Shown piece by piece: positions 15,885 through 24,261 of a stretch of DNA of 24,275 nucleotides. The notes below the pieces were generated by a model, which had not been told where the DNA came from, did no database searches, and saw only the letters and a program-made list of their open reading frames with translations. The DNA is from UBA10427 sp003500135 (GTDB lineage Bacteria; Bacteroidota; Bacteroidia; Cytophagales; Cyclobacteriaceae). Every line of letters begins with the position of its first letter. Position 1 is the stretch's first letter. Where the stretch lies: NCBI GenBank assembly GCA_963966275.1, contig CAWZYQ010000048.1, forward strand, positions 1-24,275, given 5' to 3'. Both the position numbers and the translations under genes were made by a program.

Positions 15885-16391
15885 CTACATTTCTGAAATG
15901 ACCCTCAAAGCATTATTCAACCGCTCTTTACCCTGGCCACTGATAACTTCAAAAGGCGCGTTTTTGGTCTTTAGCGCTTTTACATATAAATCGAAAAGCT
16001 CTTTTCTGGCGTAGGGATGTTCGCGTTGCGGGTCATCCTGCCAGGGCAAATCTATATTCATAAGTAAATAAAGATCGTATGCTTGGTTTTGCCATTCTCT
16101 TTCAATCCAGGGGTTGCACATGCCATATTTAAATTCACTCCATATCTTAATCACGGTTAGTTCGGTATCCACAAAAAGCAGTGGAGGTTGATTTGCTATC
16201 AATTTATTTTCCTGCTCAATCTGCCCTTTCGCTATCGCTAGCAGGTCTTTTTCCTCATAGGGTCGGTCCAGATTACTGATATAATCACGCGCATATTCAG
16301 GTACCCTGGAAGCATTGAAGTGGTCGGCAAGTTGCCGGGTGAGTATACTTTTTCCGGTGGATTCGGGGCCGGTAATTGCTACGCGGATCAT
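15885..16391 (-). CDS. NadR-like nucleoside kinase (AAA/P-loop ATPase)
   Basis: 168 aa from the ATG at 16391, which overlaps the pnuC stop as ATGA; the open frame could extend 12 codons upstream but the family start MIRVAITGPESTGKS fits here. It resembles the ribosylnicotinamide-kinase domain of NadR: P-loop GPESTGKS (8-15), EYARDYI (near 38-44), FVDTELTVIKIWSEFKYG (near 83-100) and DLPWQDDPQREHPYAR (about 124-139). The NMN-adenylyltransferase and HTH parts of full NadR are absent. The coupling with PnuC suggests it phosphorylates imported nicotinamide riboside, trapping it as NMN. A role on another PnuC-type substrate such as thiamine cannot be excluded. Confidence 0.88.
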   Translation of the reverse strand: MIRVAITGPESTGKSILTRQLADHFNASRVPEYARDYISNLDRPYEEKDLLAIAKGQIEQENKLIANQPPLLFVDTELTVIKIWSEFKYGMCNPWIEREWQNQAYDLYLLMNIDLPWQDDPQREHPYARKELFDLYVKALKTKNAPFEVISGQGKERLNNALRVISEM

Positions 16392-17017
16392 GCTGCTGCT
16401 TTTTGGTTTTCCATCGACTTTTTCCAATGCAAATACCCTGAAACCGCCATGCCAACGTACACGAGGTATAAAAAGGAATAAAAATAAATGCCTTTGACGA
16501 TGTAGATGATCCCTGCCATGATATCAATCACAAACCAAAAGTGCCAGTTCTCGATTTTTTTCCTGGCAGTGATCCACATAGCCGACAGGCTGAGTACGGT
16601 TGTAGCGCTGTCCCAATACGGTAAGGCGGCATCGGTATATTTTTCAAAAAGTGTGCCCAGAGCAGCAATTCCAACAATGGAAATCCCCATGATGATAAGA
16701 AACTGATTCAGCTTCAGATGGGTAATGGGAACCTCTCCCTGGTGCTTCTTTCGTTTTTTACCATACATCCAGTAGTACCAACCGTACAGGTTCATGAAAA
16801 AGTAAAACACATACAGGCCGAAGTCGGCATAGAGTTTTACTTTCCAGTAAATGAACAAAGAAATAACGACGTGAATAAGCGCCAGGGGCCAGGTGAGCAC
16901 ATTTTCTTTGATCAACAGCCAGACGCATAAAAGCCCAAATGCCACTCCGGCTATTTCAAACAGCTTGAGCTGTTCAGCATATTCAATGATTTCCTGTAGA
17001 AAAAGTGGTAGTTCCAT
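16388..17017 (-). CDS. pnuC: PnuC-family vitamin transporter
   Basis: 209 aa integral membrane protein with about seven hydrophobic segments. PnuC-family proteins carry nicotinamide riboside (PnuC), thiamine (PnuT) or riboflavin (PnuX) by facilitated diffusion, with trapping by phosphorylation. Family features seen: ENVLTWPLALIHVVISLFIYW (first part about 39-58), GLYVFYFFMNLYGWYYWMYG (about 67-86) and WHFWFVIDIMAGIIYIVKGI (about 155-174). It is translationally coupled (ATGA) to the NadR-like kinase, which favours nicotinamide riboside. The adjacent TPP-regulated genes would favour thiamine, but no riboswitch precedes this gene. Confidence 0.92.
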   Translation of the reverse strand: MELPLFLQEIIEYAEQLKLFEIAGVAFGLLCVWLLIKENVLTWPLALIHVVISLFIYWKVKLYADFGLYVFYFFMNLYGWYYWMYGKKRKKHQGEVPITHLKLNQFLIIMGISIVGIAALGTLFEKYTDAALPYWDSATTVLSLSAMWITARKKIENWHFWFVIDIMAGIIYIVKGIYFYSFLYLVYVGMAVSGYLHWKKSMENQKAAA

Positions 17018-17034
17018 AATTTGATAAAAGGTGG

Positions 17035-17066
17035 CAAAGATGCTAAAGAAATGCGGGTGATTCCAA
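17035..17066 (-). promoter_or_regulatory. Promoter of pnuC-kinase pair
   Basis: CATCTTTG (17042-17035, one mismatch to TAnnTTTG) with TTG (17066-17064) 21 bases upstream. The leader to the pnuC ATG would be about 14 bases. It suggests the pair is transcribed separately from the ABC genes upstream. Confidence 0.5.
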
Positions 17067-17083
17067 TAATTGAGAAGTAAAAA

Positions 17084-18094
17084 TCAAATAGGGTCCCAGA
17101 GCTCCTCCCTTAAAATAATGGAAATAAGCTTCTCGATTGAGCCTGCCTTCCATGACTTTTGGTTTTTGGTGATTACGTATTGACCATTATCGGGATCATA
17201 TTTCAAAACAGTTCCCGAATTAAACTCTGATGTTCTTAAACCTATTCTTTGCAGCGCTTTTCTAGCCCAAAATTCGGCCTCACTAGCGCCGGGCACTGCA
17301 ATCTTTCCACAATTGGCGTCGGTAACCAAAAATCGGCCACTGGACCGGTCAAAAGTGGCCTGATCAATCTGAAAAGCATGTTCGAACATTCCATTGAGAA
17401 TCAGGTCTTCCGGAACTCCATCTACCACTGAACCATCGGGCATGATGAGCCAAAGCCGATCGGCGGTTTGCAGGGCAAGATCGAGATCGTGTGTAGTGAT
17501 GAGCACGGCTTTTTTTCGTATGTGGGCCAGTCTTTTCAGGCGTTTCATGATGTCAACCCGGTTGGGCAGATCGAGGTGGGCCGTGGGTTCATCGAGCATG
17601 ATCAATGGGGTATCCTGTGCCAGCGCCCTTGCAATCATGGCCTTTTGGCGCTCACCATCGCTCAATGTACTCAAAGCCCTGCTCTGAAGGGGCTCGAGAT
17701 GCATTTCGCCAATAGCTAACTTTACTTCATGGTGATCACGGCGGCTAAATGCCCCCCACCACCCGGTATAAGGACTACGCCCCAGTGAAACCAGGCTGTA
17801 TACTGACATGTTGGACGACTGAAATCGTTCTGTCAATACGACACTGAGCATTCGTGCTTTTTTGGCCGGGCTGATCTGGGTGATCTCTTTCCCTTCCAGA
17901 AAAATTTTTCCTCCAAGCGGTGTCAAAAATCCTGAAAGGGTTTTCACCAGGGTTGTCTTACCACTTCCATTTGGCGCCAGCAGGCATATCACTTCAGAAC
18001 TGCGAAGCTGAAGGTTGAGGTTTTCTGAAATTACCTTCACGTTTTTTCCCGGATAACCTGTCACCAATGATTCGGTATGTAAAAAGCGCCCCAC
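17084..18094 (-). CDS. ABC importer ATPase with extra C-terminal domain
   Basis: 336 aa from a GTG at 18094 whose G is also the last base of the permease stop (TAGTG). It is the FecE/BtuD-type nucleotide-binding subunit. Seen: Walker A as APNGSGKTT (40-48, with Ala at the first Gly position), ABC signature LSDGERQ (144-150), Walker B LIMLDEP (164-170), D-loop HLD, and switch His202. The core ends near residue 240. About 95 further residues (VDGVPEDLILNGMF onward) contain a small alpha/beta-looking region ending YVITKNQKSWKAGSIEKL and LREELWDPI. This extension is absent from textbook BtuD/FecE (about 250 aa) and its role is not known to me. Substrate follows the permease and lipoprotein: iron complex, heme or cobalamin. 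Confidence 0.92.
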   Translation of the reverse strand: MGRFLHTESLVTGYPGKNVKVISENLNLQLRSSEVICLLAPNGSGKTTLVKTLSGFLTPLGGKIFLEGKEITQISPAKKARMLSVVLTERFQSSNMSVYSLVSLGRSPYTGWWGAFSRRDHHEVKLAIGEMHLEPLQSRALSTLSDGERQKAMIARALAQDTPLIMLDEPTAHLDLPNRVDIMKRLKRLAHIRKKAVLITTHDLDLALQTADRLWLIMPDGSVVDGVPEDLILNGMFEHAFQIDQATFDRSSGRFLVTDANCGKIAVPGASEAEFWARKALQRIGLRTSEFNSGTVLKYDPDNGQYVITKNQKSWKAGSIEKLISIILREELWDPI

Positions 18095-19155
18095 TAAAAT
18101 GCTCCTTTTAAGTTTTTACTACCCAATATCACCATGATCACCACAGGAGAGCCAATTAAAGCGGTGATCGCGTTGATCGGAAGCGTATACTGGCTACCTG
18201 GCAATTGGGCAATGATATCGCAAAACACGGCTATAATTGCTCCTATCAAAGCGCTGAAAGGGATCATTAGTTTGTGGTCGGTATCGCGGATAATGGCCCG
18301 CGCTAAATGAGGCACAGCGATACCGACAAAACCGATAGGTCCGCAAAAAGCCGTGGTGACCCCGGCCAAAAGCGCTGTGACCAGAATGATACTCACACGA
18401 GCCCGTCGCACGTGTACTCCCATACTGATCGCGTATTGGTCGCCCAACAACATAGTATTGAGAATTTTGGATAGGATCATGGATAAAATAAAGCCTGACA
18501 TGGCGACCCAAAAGAAAATATTGATCATCGACCAACTAACACTGTCGAAGCTGCCAAATGTCCAGATCAGAAAGTCTCGAATGGCCTCGGGAGCGCTGAA
18601 ATACTGCCAAATGCTGACCAATGACAGGGTGATATTGCCCACCATGATGCCAACAATGAGCAAAACCACATTATCGGTAACCCGAAAAGAGACAAATAAT
18701 ATTATGAACAATACTACCGTAGCCCCCAGAAAGGCAAATATGAACACCAGCCAATGTGCTGTTACACCAAGTTGTTGCAATGCGTATATGCCTGTGGCAA
18801 AACCTCCTCCCAATACTAAAAATGCAACACCAAGACTGGCGCCTGAAGTGATGCCCAAAACTGATGGCCCGGCTAGTGGATTACGAAATAGCGTTTGCAT
18901 ATGTAGTCCGGCCACTGATAAACTTACCCCGGCCAAAACGGCCGTTAAAGCACGTGGCATACGTATATCCCAAATGATGCTTTGCCAGGTTGGGTCTGCC
19001 CCCGATGCCGACCAAATTGCCAGCCAGATCTGATCTAAAGGAATGTACACAGAACCAATCATAATGCTGCTGATGATCAACAACACCAACAATGCGAACA
19101 ACCAGATAAAATGCTTCAACCAACTACTGCGATATGAAATGCTATTGTCTGTCAA
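18094..19155 (-). CDS. FecCD/BtuC-type ABC permease, TTG start
   Basis: 353 aa with about ten membrane helices. It belongs to the FecCD family of iron-siderophore, heme and cobalamin permeases. Characteristic stretches are RMPRALTAVLAGVSLSVAGL (near 67-86), NPLAGPSVLGITSGASLGVA (near 92-111) and GPIGFVGIAVPHLARAI (near 271-287), the last being the coupling helix region. The start is TTG at 19155; the next in-frame ATG (near residue 32) would remove the first helix. It follows the binding-protein gene after 7 bases and shares a base with the ATPase gene, so the three form one operon. Confidence 0.94.
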   Translation of the reverse strand: MTDNSISYRSSWLKHFIWLFALLVLLIISSIMIGSVYIPLDQIWLAIWSASGADPTWQSIIWDIRMPRALTAVLAGVSLSVAGLHMQTLFRNPLAGPSVLGITSGASLGVAFLVLGGGFATGIYALQQLGVTAHWLVFIFAFLGATVVLFIILFVSFRVTDNVVLLIVGIMVGNITLSLVSIWQYFSAPEAIRDFLIWTFGSFDSVSWSMINIFFWVAMSGFILSMILSKILNTMLLGDQYAISMGVHVRRARVSIILVTALLAGVTTAFCGPIGFVGIAVPHLARAIIRDTDHKLMIPFSALIGAIIAVFCDIIAQLPGSQYTLPINAITALIGSPVVIMVILGSKNLKGAF

Positions 19156-19162
19156 TCCCGTA

Positions 19163-20299
19163 TTATTTTAACCTTTTAAAATATTTGAGTTGATGGCCGG
19201 GCAATTTCTCGGGATGGAAAATATAAGCCAGATCAGCCAGCACTTCGTTAGGATATATCAATCCGCTTTCAAAATAATCATTCCCGCCAAATTCATTAAC
19301 CCGCGCTGTATTATTGTATACCCGGTGTTCTTTGAATGCTTTAAAATTGACATATCTTTCATCTGTTTCCCGCATCAAATTCAGCGAGCTCATTGAGCCG
19401 GGGTTTAACCAAACATCCGCATCTAACGCGGTGGCATATACCGATTCAAAATCCAGCGGAAGTGCGCCGGTTTTCCGATCTTCATGCCATAAATAATGTC
19501 CTCCTGCATCTTTAATAAGTTGGGACATATAACTTTTACCCCCGGCAACAAACCATGTACCCTTGTAGGGAGCATTGATCATCACATCAGGACCGGAATT
19601 ATGAAGCTCTTTCAACCTTGATTTCAGGGCGTCATACTCTTTTTCGATTGTAACAAAAATAGAGTCCGCTTTTTCACGTTGGTTAAAGGCCATTCCAAAT
19701 GCTTTGATCCATTCTGCCCTACCCAGTGGATGATTTTCCATCCAGGCATTGATGGTAAGGAGGGCGATGTTTTTCTCGATAATAAACGGATAGCTATCCA
19801 GCACATTTTGATCTCCTGAAATGATCATCAGGTCTGGCTTAAGTGATATTAGCAATTCCTTGTTTATGCTCTGCCCAAACCCGAGTTCTGCAATAGCGCC
19901 TGAGTCCACTCCTTTTTGAATTGCGGAACTAAAGAAATAAGACCTGTTAGATATCCCGACAATTCTATTTTGGAGTCCGAGCGCTTCAAGCATGGCGGCA
20001 TGCGGTGCAGAAAGCGCCACAACTCTTTTACAATTATTCGGTATAACATTCCACGATTTCAACTTTTCAGAATCTGAATTTAATTGATAAAAAGTGGTAT
20101 CGGGGATTTCATTGAGGGCGTTGATAACCGCTAATTCACTACCAGTGTTTTTTTGTAGCAACAAAAAATTGTGAGCATACTTCATTTTTGATTTCAATCC
20201 ACCAGCCACCTGGTCGATATTATCTTTTTTCCTGTCGGATTTGCAGGCTCCCAGGGCGAGGACGATGATCAGTAAGAAATAAATTAATCTCATTGACAT
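19163..20299 (-). CDS. ABC importer substrate-binding lipoprotein (BtuF/FecB type)
   Basis: 378 aa from the ATG at 20299 (ATG at 20293 is equally likely). The open frame extends upstream by 32 codons, but the lipoprotein signal MRLIYFLLIIVLALGAC fixes the start, with Cys19 as the lipid site. The type III periplasmic-binding fold is shown by VVALSAPHAAMLEALG and ELGFGQSINKELLISLKPDL, a long connecting helix, and a second lobe with GGKSYMSQLIKDAGG and LDADVWLNPG. The tail GGNDYFESGLIYPNEVLADL is typical of Bacteroidota members of this family. Substrate is not resolved: iron chelate, heme or cobalamin. No cobalamin riboswitch was seen upstream. Confidence 0.9.
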   Translation of the reverse strand: MSMRLIYFLLIIVLALGACKSDRKKDNIDQVAGGLKSKMKYAHNFLLLQKNTGSELAVINALNEIPDTTFYQLNSDSEKLKSWNVIPNNCKRVVALSAPHAAMLEALGLQNRIVGISNRSYFFSSAIQKGVDSGAIAELGFGQSINKELLISLKPDLMIISGDQNVLDSYPFIIEKNIALLTINAWMENHPLGRAEWIKAFGMAFNQREKADSIFVTIEKEYDALKSRLKELHNSGPDVMINAPYKGTWFVAGGKSYMSQLIKDAGGHYLWHEDRKTGALPLDFESVYATALDADVWLNPGSMSSLNLMRETDERYVNFKAFKEHRVYNNTARVNEFGGNDYFESGLIYPNEVLADLAYIFHPEKLPGHQLKYFKRLK

Positions 20300-21166
20300 T
20301 CTGAGTTTTCTTGAATCGGTAGTATAAATATTGGCCCGAAATGGGGCATGCAAATTAACAACTTTTTGATCAGCAGTAGAAGTGAATATGGCCATTGATG
20401 TGGCGAAATGAAAAAAGCTACTGTGAAATGGGCTTTAAACACCCTTAAAAAGTAAATACTCAAAACTAAGGTATGATTATCCTGATTTATTCCTGGTCAA
20501 TCGTGAATAATGACTTATAAACTGAAAGTTATTGATCTATAATACTTTGCACATCTCCATTTCCAAGAGTGGAAAATTCCTTGGTTTTTCCATGTTATTG
20601 CACGCCGTACAAGTCCATGAGGTAGGGCCTTATATCAGGGCAAATTATCACAGTATAAAGAAACGCCTCGAAGTATACTTACAGGAAACCGCTCCTGTCT
20701 GGCAAGGGTTAGCTAACCACCACAAGAAAGTCTTTCATCTTCGTTAGTGATGCTGGAGCGCAATGTAAATAGCGATTTTCACAAGGTATCTGATAATAGC
20801 CTTTAAAGAAAATTTAATACTGGAGTTTGAACTATAAAACCGGTTTAAGCAATAAGGGATGTAACACTACACGGGTTAGGATTTGTATGTTTGGGGCCTT
20901 TAGCCGTATCAAATGCAGATTGGGGATACATGTAAAAATGGGTGGGTTGTTTCCTCGAGAAAAGCAAGCGATAAAAGGCAGGCCTATTCACAAATTGCCT
21001 GACCTATGGGCAAGCAATACCACACATGCATTGTTTTTGAAAAAGTTAATGCAGCAAGTGGCATACAAGCCGAAATATCATTTCCTTTATAGGTAAAAGT
21101 TTTCTCGCGCATTATGCGGTTGGTTTTGTGTTATGATTTGAACATCATAAGGGCGTTGGCCCGGTA
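20300..21166. other. Gene-poor region with unassigned short frames
   Basis: No gene is identified with confidence. Two plus-strand frames are open: 20532-20747 (71 codons) and 20827-21096 (89 codons). The second reads like a real basic protein fragment (KMGGLFPREKQ, then LPDLWASNTTHALFLKKLM) but I recognise no family. A partial -7 box (TTAATTTG on the minus strand) lies near 20350-20357, upstream of the ABC lipoprotein. The region abuts the IS110 remnant and may itself be decayed coding sequence. Confidence 0.5.
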
Positions 21167-21696
21167 ATGTGGTTACTTCCAAAGTGAGTTGGCTACCTGA
21201 ACGGCTAAACTCCGCCGGATACCATACGTCAAAATTACTCAATAGTGATTGATCCGGTTCTTGTTCCGCGTTGGAATGACGGTAATTTTATAACTTGCTA
21301 GCAATAACGCGCGGGTCGTGCCGGTTTTGTTTACCCGATATATAATTACCTTCCAGCTTTCGGTTTCGAAACGATCTTGCGATTTTACAACTGTCACTTG
21401 GATCAAGCTTTTGTCGCCACTCATTGTCTTTCGTCGGGATGTCGCCAGGGTTGGCTGCAATAAAATTGACACCATGGGTTGATAAATATTCCTGCAATAT
21501 AAAACCTGAAAAACCAGACTCGTAGGCGGCAATATGGGTGTCCCCCGGAATATTCCTTCGTATTGAGGCTACCTACAACCCGCCATTTAATGGCTGCCCA
21601 GGCGTATTTTGATCCAGTTGTTCTCCTAATATTTTGATCGTGCTTTTTTGTGGGTACGTCAATTCCAGCGTAGATATTTTGCCAGCTAAAATTCAA
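21167..21696 (-). pseudogene. IS110-family transposase remnant, frameshifted
   Basis: Three consecutive minus-strand frames together resemble the N-terminal DEDD domain of an IS110 transposase. The first (from about 21696) has NIYAGIDVPTKK, the typical start with the first catalytic Asp. The second (from about 21550) has AAYESGFSGF, NPGDIPTKDNEWRQK and DPSDSCKIARSFRNRKLEG, matching the family's YEAGFSGF and KTDxxDSRKLARSLRNGxL stretches. A further shift near 21310 gives RALLLASYKIT and TRNKNRI, then an in-frame TGA and TYGIR. The C-terminal Transposase_20 domain (with the catalytic Ser) was not found. Two frameshifts and at least one stop make it inactive. IS110 elements often lack terminal inverted repeats, so element ends cannot be set. 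Confidence 0.75.
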
Positions 21697-21801
21697 TTGT
21701 TTAACCTTTGTTTACATAAGCTTGAAGGATTTAGTTGAATATTTATTACCATTGATTTAAGGCATTTCCAGTTGATGCCTTTTAAACAAAGCATATGATG
21801 G

Positions 21802-21870
21802 GGAGATGTTTTTATTTCCCACAATCAGACTGGGCCCCTGATCTGGGGCAAAGCATGTAATATCATCTCC
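21802..21870. repeat. Nested inverted repeat
   Basis: An outer stem GGAGATG (21802-21808) pairs with CATCTCC (21864-21870). Inside it, GCCCC (21834-21838) and GGGGC (21845-21849) form a perfect stem around TGATCT. The whole could fold as a two-part stem-loop on either strand. It lies between the IS110 remnant and the truncated peptidase gene; its role is unknown. Confidence 0.5.
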
Positions 21871-22006
21871 GGTAGCCAGCCGATTGGCAGGTGCGCCGGT
21901 TGAAGGCAGGAAATCAAGGCCGCTGGGAGGATAAAATTATCTGAACTACATATAATTGGCCGAGGCAAGAAAACAGATTGTTAACAAACAAAAGATAGCA
22001 GAAGCG

Positions 22007-24229
22007 CTACTCTGTCATGATATCATCCATTTTTAAGGTCACGACCGTTCCTAGGCTTCTTAGACGTTCCATATCCATCTGCGAAACATCCCCATATATA
22101 GTCACTATTATGGGTTTGCCTTTAATGCTATCATCGTAAAAAGATTGAATATCCCCAAATTGAAGATCAGGATAGTGTTTGAATGCCGATTCATTTGGGT
22201 CTTCTTTGAATCCTGTTTTTAGATAAATTTCAAGTTGAGTGGAAATCTGTCGGAAATCCGGTTTGGTAGAACCCGAACTTAGCATCAACCCTTCGCGAAG
22301 TTTTGAAATGCGATTTTCATAAACAGGCATTTCACGGATCAAATCCAGTACTACCTGCACGGCATCTACCGTTTTGTCAGCCTGGGAACCGGTAAACAAA
22401 ACCAGTCTACCGGATTTCTCCGGTTCATACTCCGGGTCTACATAATCTCCCATGGCAGCATAAGCCAGGGAACGAAGTTCTCGGACTTCCTGGAATAATA
22501 ACCCTGACAAACTGTTGGTGTAGTAGGCTTTGAACGCTTCCTTTTTATAAAAATCCTGGTAGTTAAGTTGTTCCCCTTTCACGATGTAGTATACGTAGCT
22601 TTGTATCGCTTTTTTATCATTTACCAGGAAAATAGTGGTCTGCTCGGGCGTTGTGGACTCTTTAAAGGAGTATTTATTCTCGGTGTTTTTCTTAAAAAAT
22701 GGGTTTGCCAGGAAAAATTGCTCAATTTCTTTCTGCTTGATTTGTCCGGCATAATGGATGGAGTTAAAACCAGGCGCCAATAATTCATTGAGCCTCTTTT
22801 TTAATAATTTCGGATTGAGGTTCTTCAGTTCCTTCTTTGATAGTCTGCTTCTGTAGTAGGATTGATCCCGGAACAAGCCATACAAATAAAGAATATATCC
22901 ACCTGTGGAGGGGTCGTTATTATTTACTTTATCAACAGTAACGCGTTGATTGTACAGGAGGTCAATGGTATTGTCCGTGGGGCTAAAATCTTCAAGCAAA
23001 TGCTGTGTTAATTCAAGAATTTCCGGAAGATTTGTATCCAGGCCTGTAACTTTGAGGTTAAATGAATTGTAGTCACAAGATGTGGAGTATGATCCTCCCA
23101 ATCGGGCAAATTCTTTTTTCAATCCCTGAGGTGAATATTTTGAAGTGCCCGATAAATCCAGGGCATCCGCTAAGGGTTTGAGTACCGCATCGCTCTCGAG
23201 GCCCCGGGCAATACTCAATCTGAGGGTGAATATGTCGTTTAAAGGATTATAGGTGTGAAACAAATAATTTTCCGAAACACTCACATCTTCATTGAAATTG
23301 ATAAATTTGGGCGTGTACTCGTTTTCCGGTATCTCCTGGAACTGGCGGGCATATTCCGAGGAGGCTTCCGTGCGTGAAGGGATGGGCTTATAAGGAGGTT
23401 TCTTCAGTTTTTTCTTTCTTGGGAATCCCGTCCTCGAATGCATAACAAAATAATTGTCACCATAGTATTTGGCTGACACATTTTGAATATCGGCCTTCCC
23501 CAGAGCGGCTATCTTCTCTGGGTATGCCATCATATCTTCCCAGGATTGATCCAAAATAAAAGCTTTGCCCATAAAACGCGCCCGATCGCCAAGGTCCTCT
23601 AACGACAACTTATGATTCTTGTAAAGCGTATTTTTGATTGATTCCAAATAGTTATCCGAAAAATCCCCATTGGCAATTTTTTGAAAATCACCCCTGATCC
23701 TCGTTTCAAATTTGCGTAAACTGCTGCCGAAAAGTTTGGGAACAAAAAATATGAAGGTGGAGCCATCATCCTGAAGAAAATTTTGACTAGCGCCGGCATA
23801 TATCACCTCATTATTCAAGGCCATCTGATCAATAAAGCCTGTTTGATTGTAGTTGGACATCATTTCACCAATTACATCGAGGGCCGGTCGGTCAGGATGG
23901 GTTTCCGGTACAAGTTTATAGCCCATAAAACCGGCTTTAATGGGCGTTATTCTTACTTTTACAAGTTCCCTGCCTTTAAAGGTGCGAATAGGATAATCAG
24001 GGGATTCAGGCGCTTTACCACTTTTGAGTTTACCGAAGGCCTTTTGTATGTATGGTTTTATCTGTTCACTATCAAAATTTCCAGAAAGGATCAATGCCAT
24101 ATTATTGGCAACATAATAATCCTTATAAAATCTGTACATTTTTGCCAAGGACGGATTCTTTAAATGTTCCACACTGCCCAATACGGTTTGGGCGCTGTAA
24201 GGATGGTCGCCATAAATATTTTTATTAAC
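22007..24229 (-). pseudogene. M16-family zinc peptidase lacking the catalytic N-terminal domain
   Basis: About 740 codons matching the later domains of Bacteroidota M16 (insulinase/pitrilysin-like) peptidases of roughly 950 aa. Homology begins at NIYGDHPYSAQTVLG (about 24220) and continues with EHLKNPSLAKMYRFYKDYYV and NNMALILSGNF, the usual end of the first M16 domain. Three further M16-type domains follow, with RELRSLAYAAMG in the last. The HxxEH zinc motif, which should lie some 100-150 residues before this point, and the signal peptide are absent. An in-frame TAA at 24230-24232 lies just before the homology and no frame in the remaining 43 bases continues it. The first possible start is a TTG at 24181. 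I infer a 5' truncation and loss of protease function; the rest of the frame is intact, so the event may be recent. Confidence 0.8.
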
Positions 24230-24243
24230 TTAGGCACTTTGTA

Positions 24244-24261
24244 AATATGGCTAATATGGCT
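24244..24261. repeat. Two tandem 9-bp copies near the truncation point
   Basis: AATATGGCT occurs twice in direct tandem, about 12 bases beyond the in-frame stop that precedes the M16 homology. It may be a trace of the rearrangement that removed the 5' part of the gene, or chance. Confidence 0.6.

Noticed and set aside
16297..16527. Frame overlapping the pnuC-kinase junction
   Set aside because: Shadow of pnuC and the kinase in another frame; the ATGA coupling explains the region.
18353..19033. 226-codon open frame on the plus strand
   Set aside because: It lies wholly antisense to the FecCD-type permease, whose family match is clear; its composition is that expected of the complement of a membrane protein gene.
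20300..20560. Cobalamin riboswitch upstream of the ABC lipoprotein
   Set aside because: No B12-box-like conserved core (GCCACTG) was seen in the leader, so cobalamin is left as only one option for the substrate.
21759..21781. 7-bp hairpin AAGGCAT/ATGCCTT as a terminator
   Set aside because: Only four Ts follow on the plus strand and none on the minus strand, and no gene ends at it on the plus strand.
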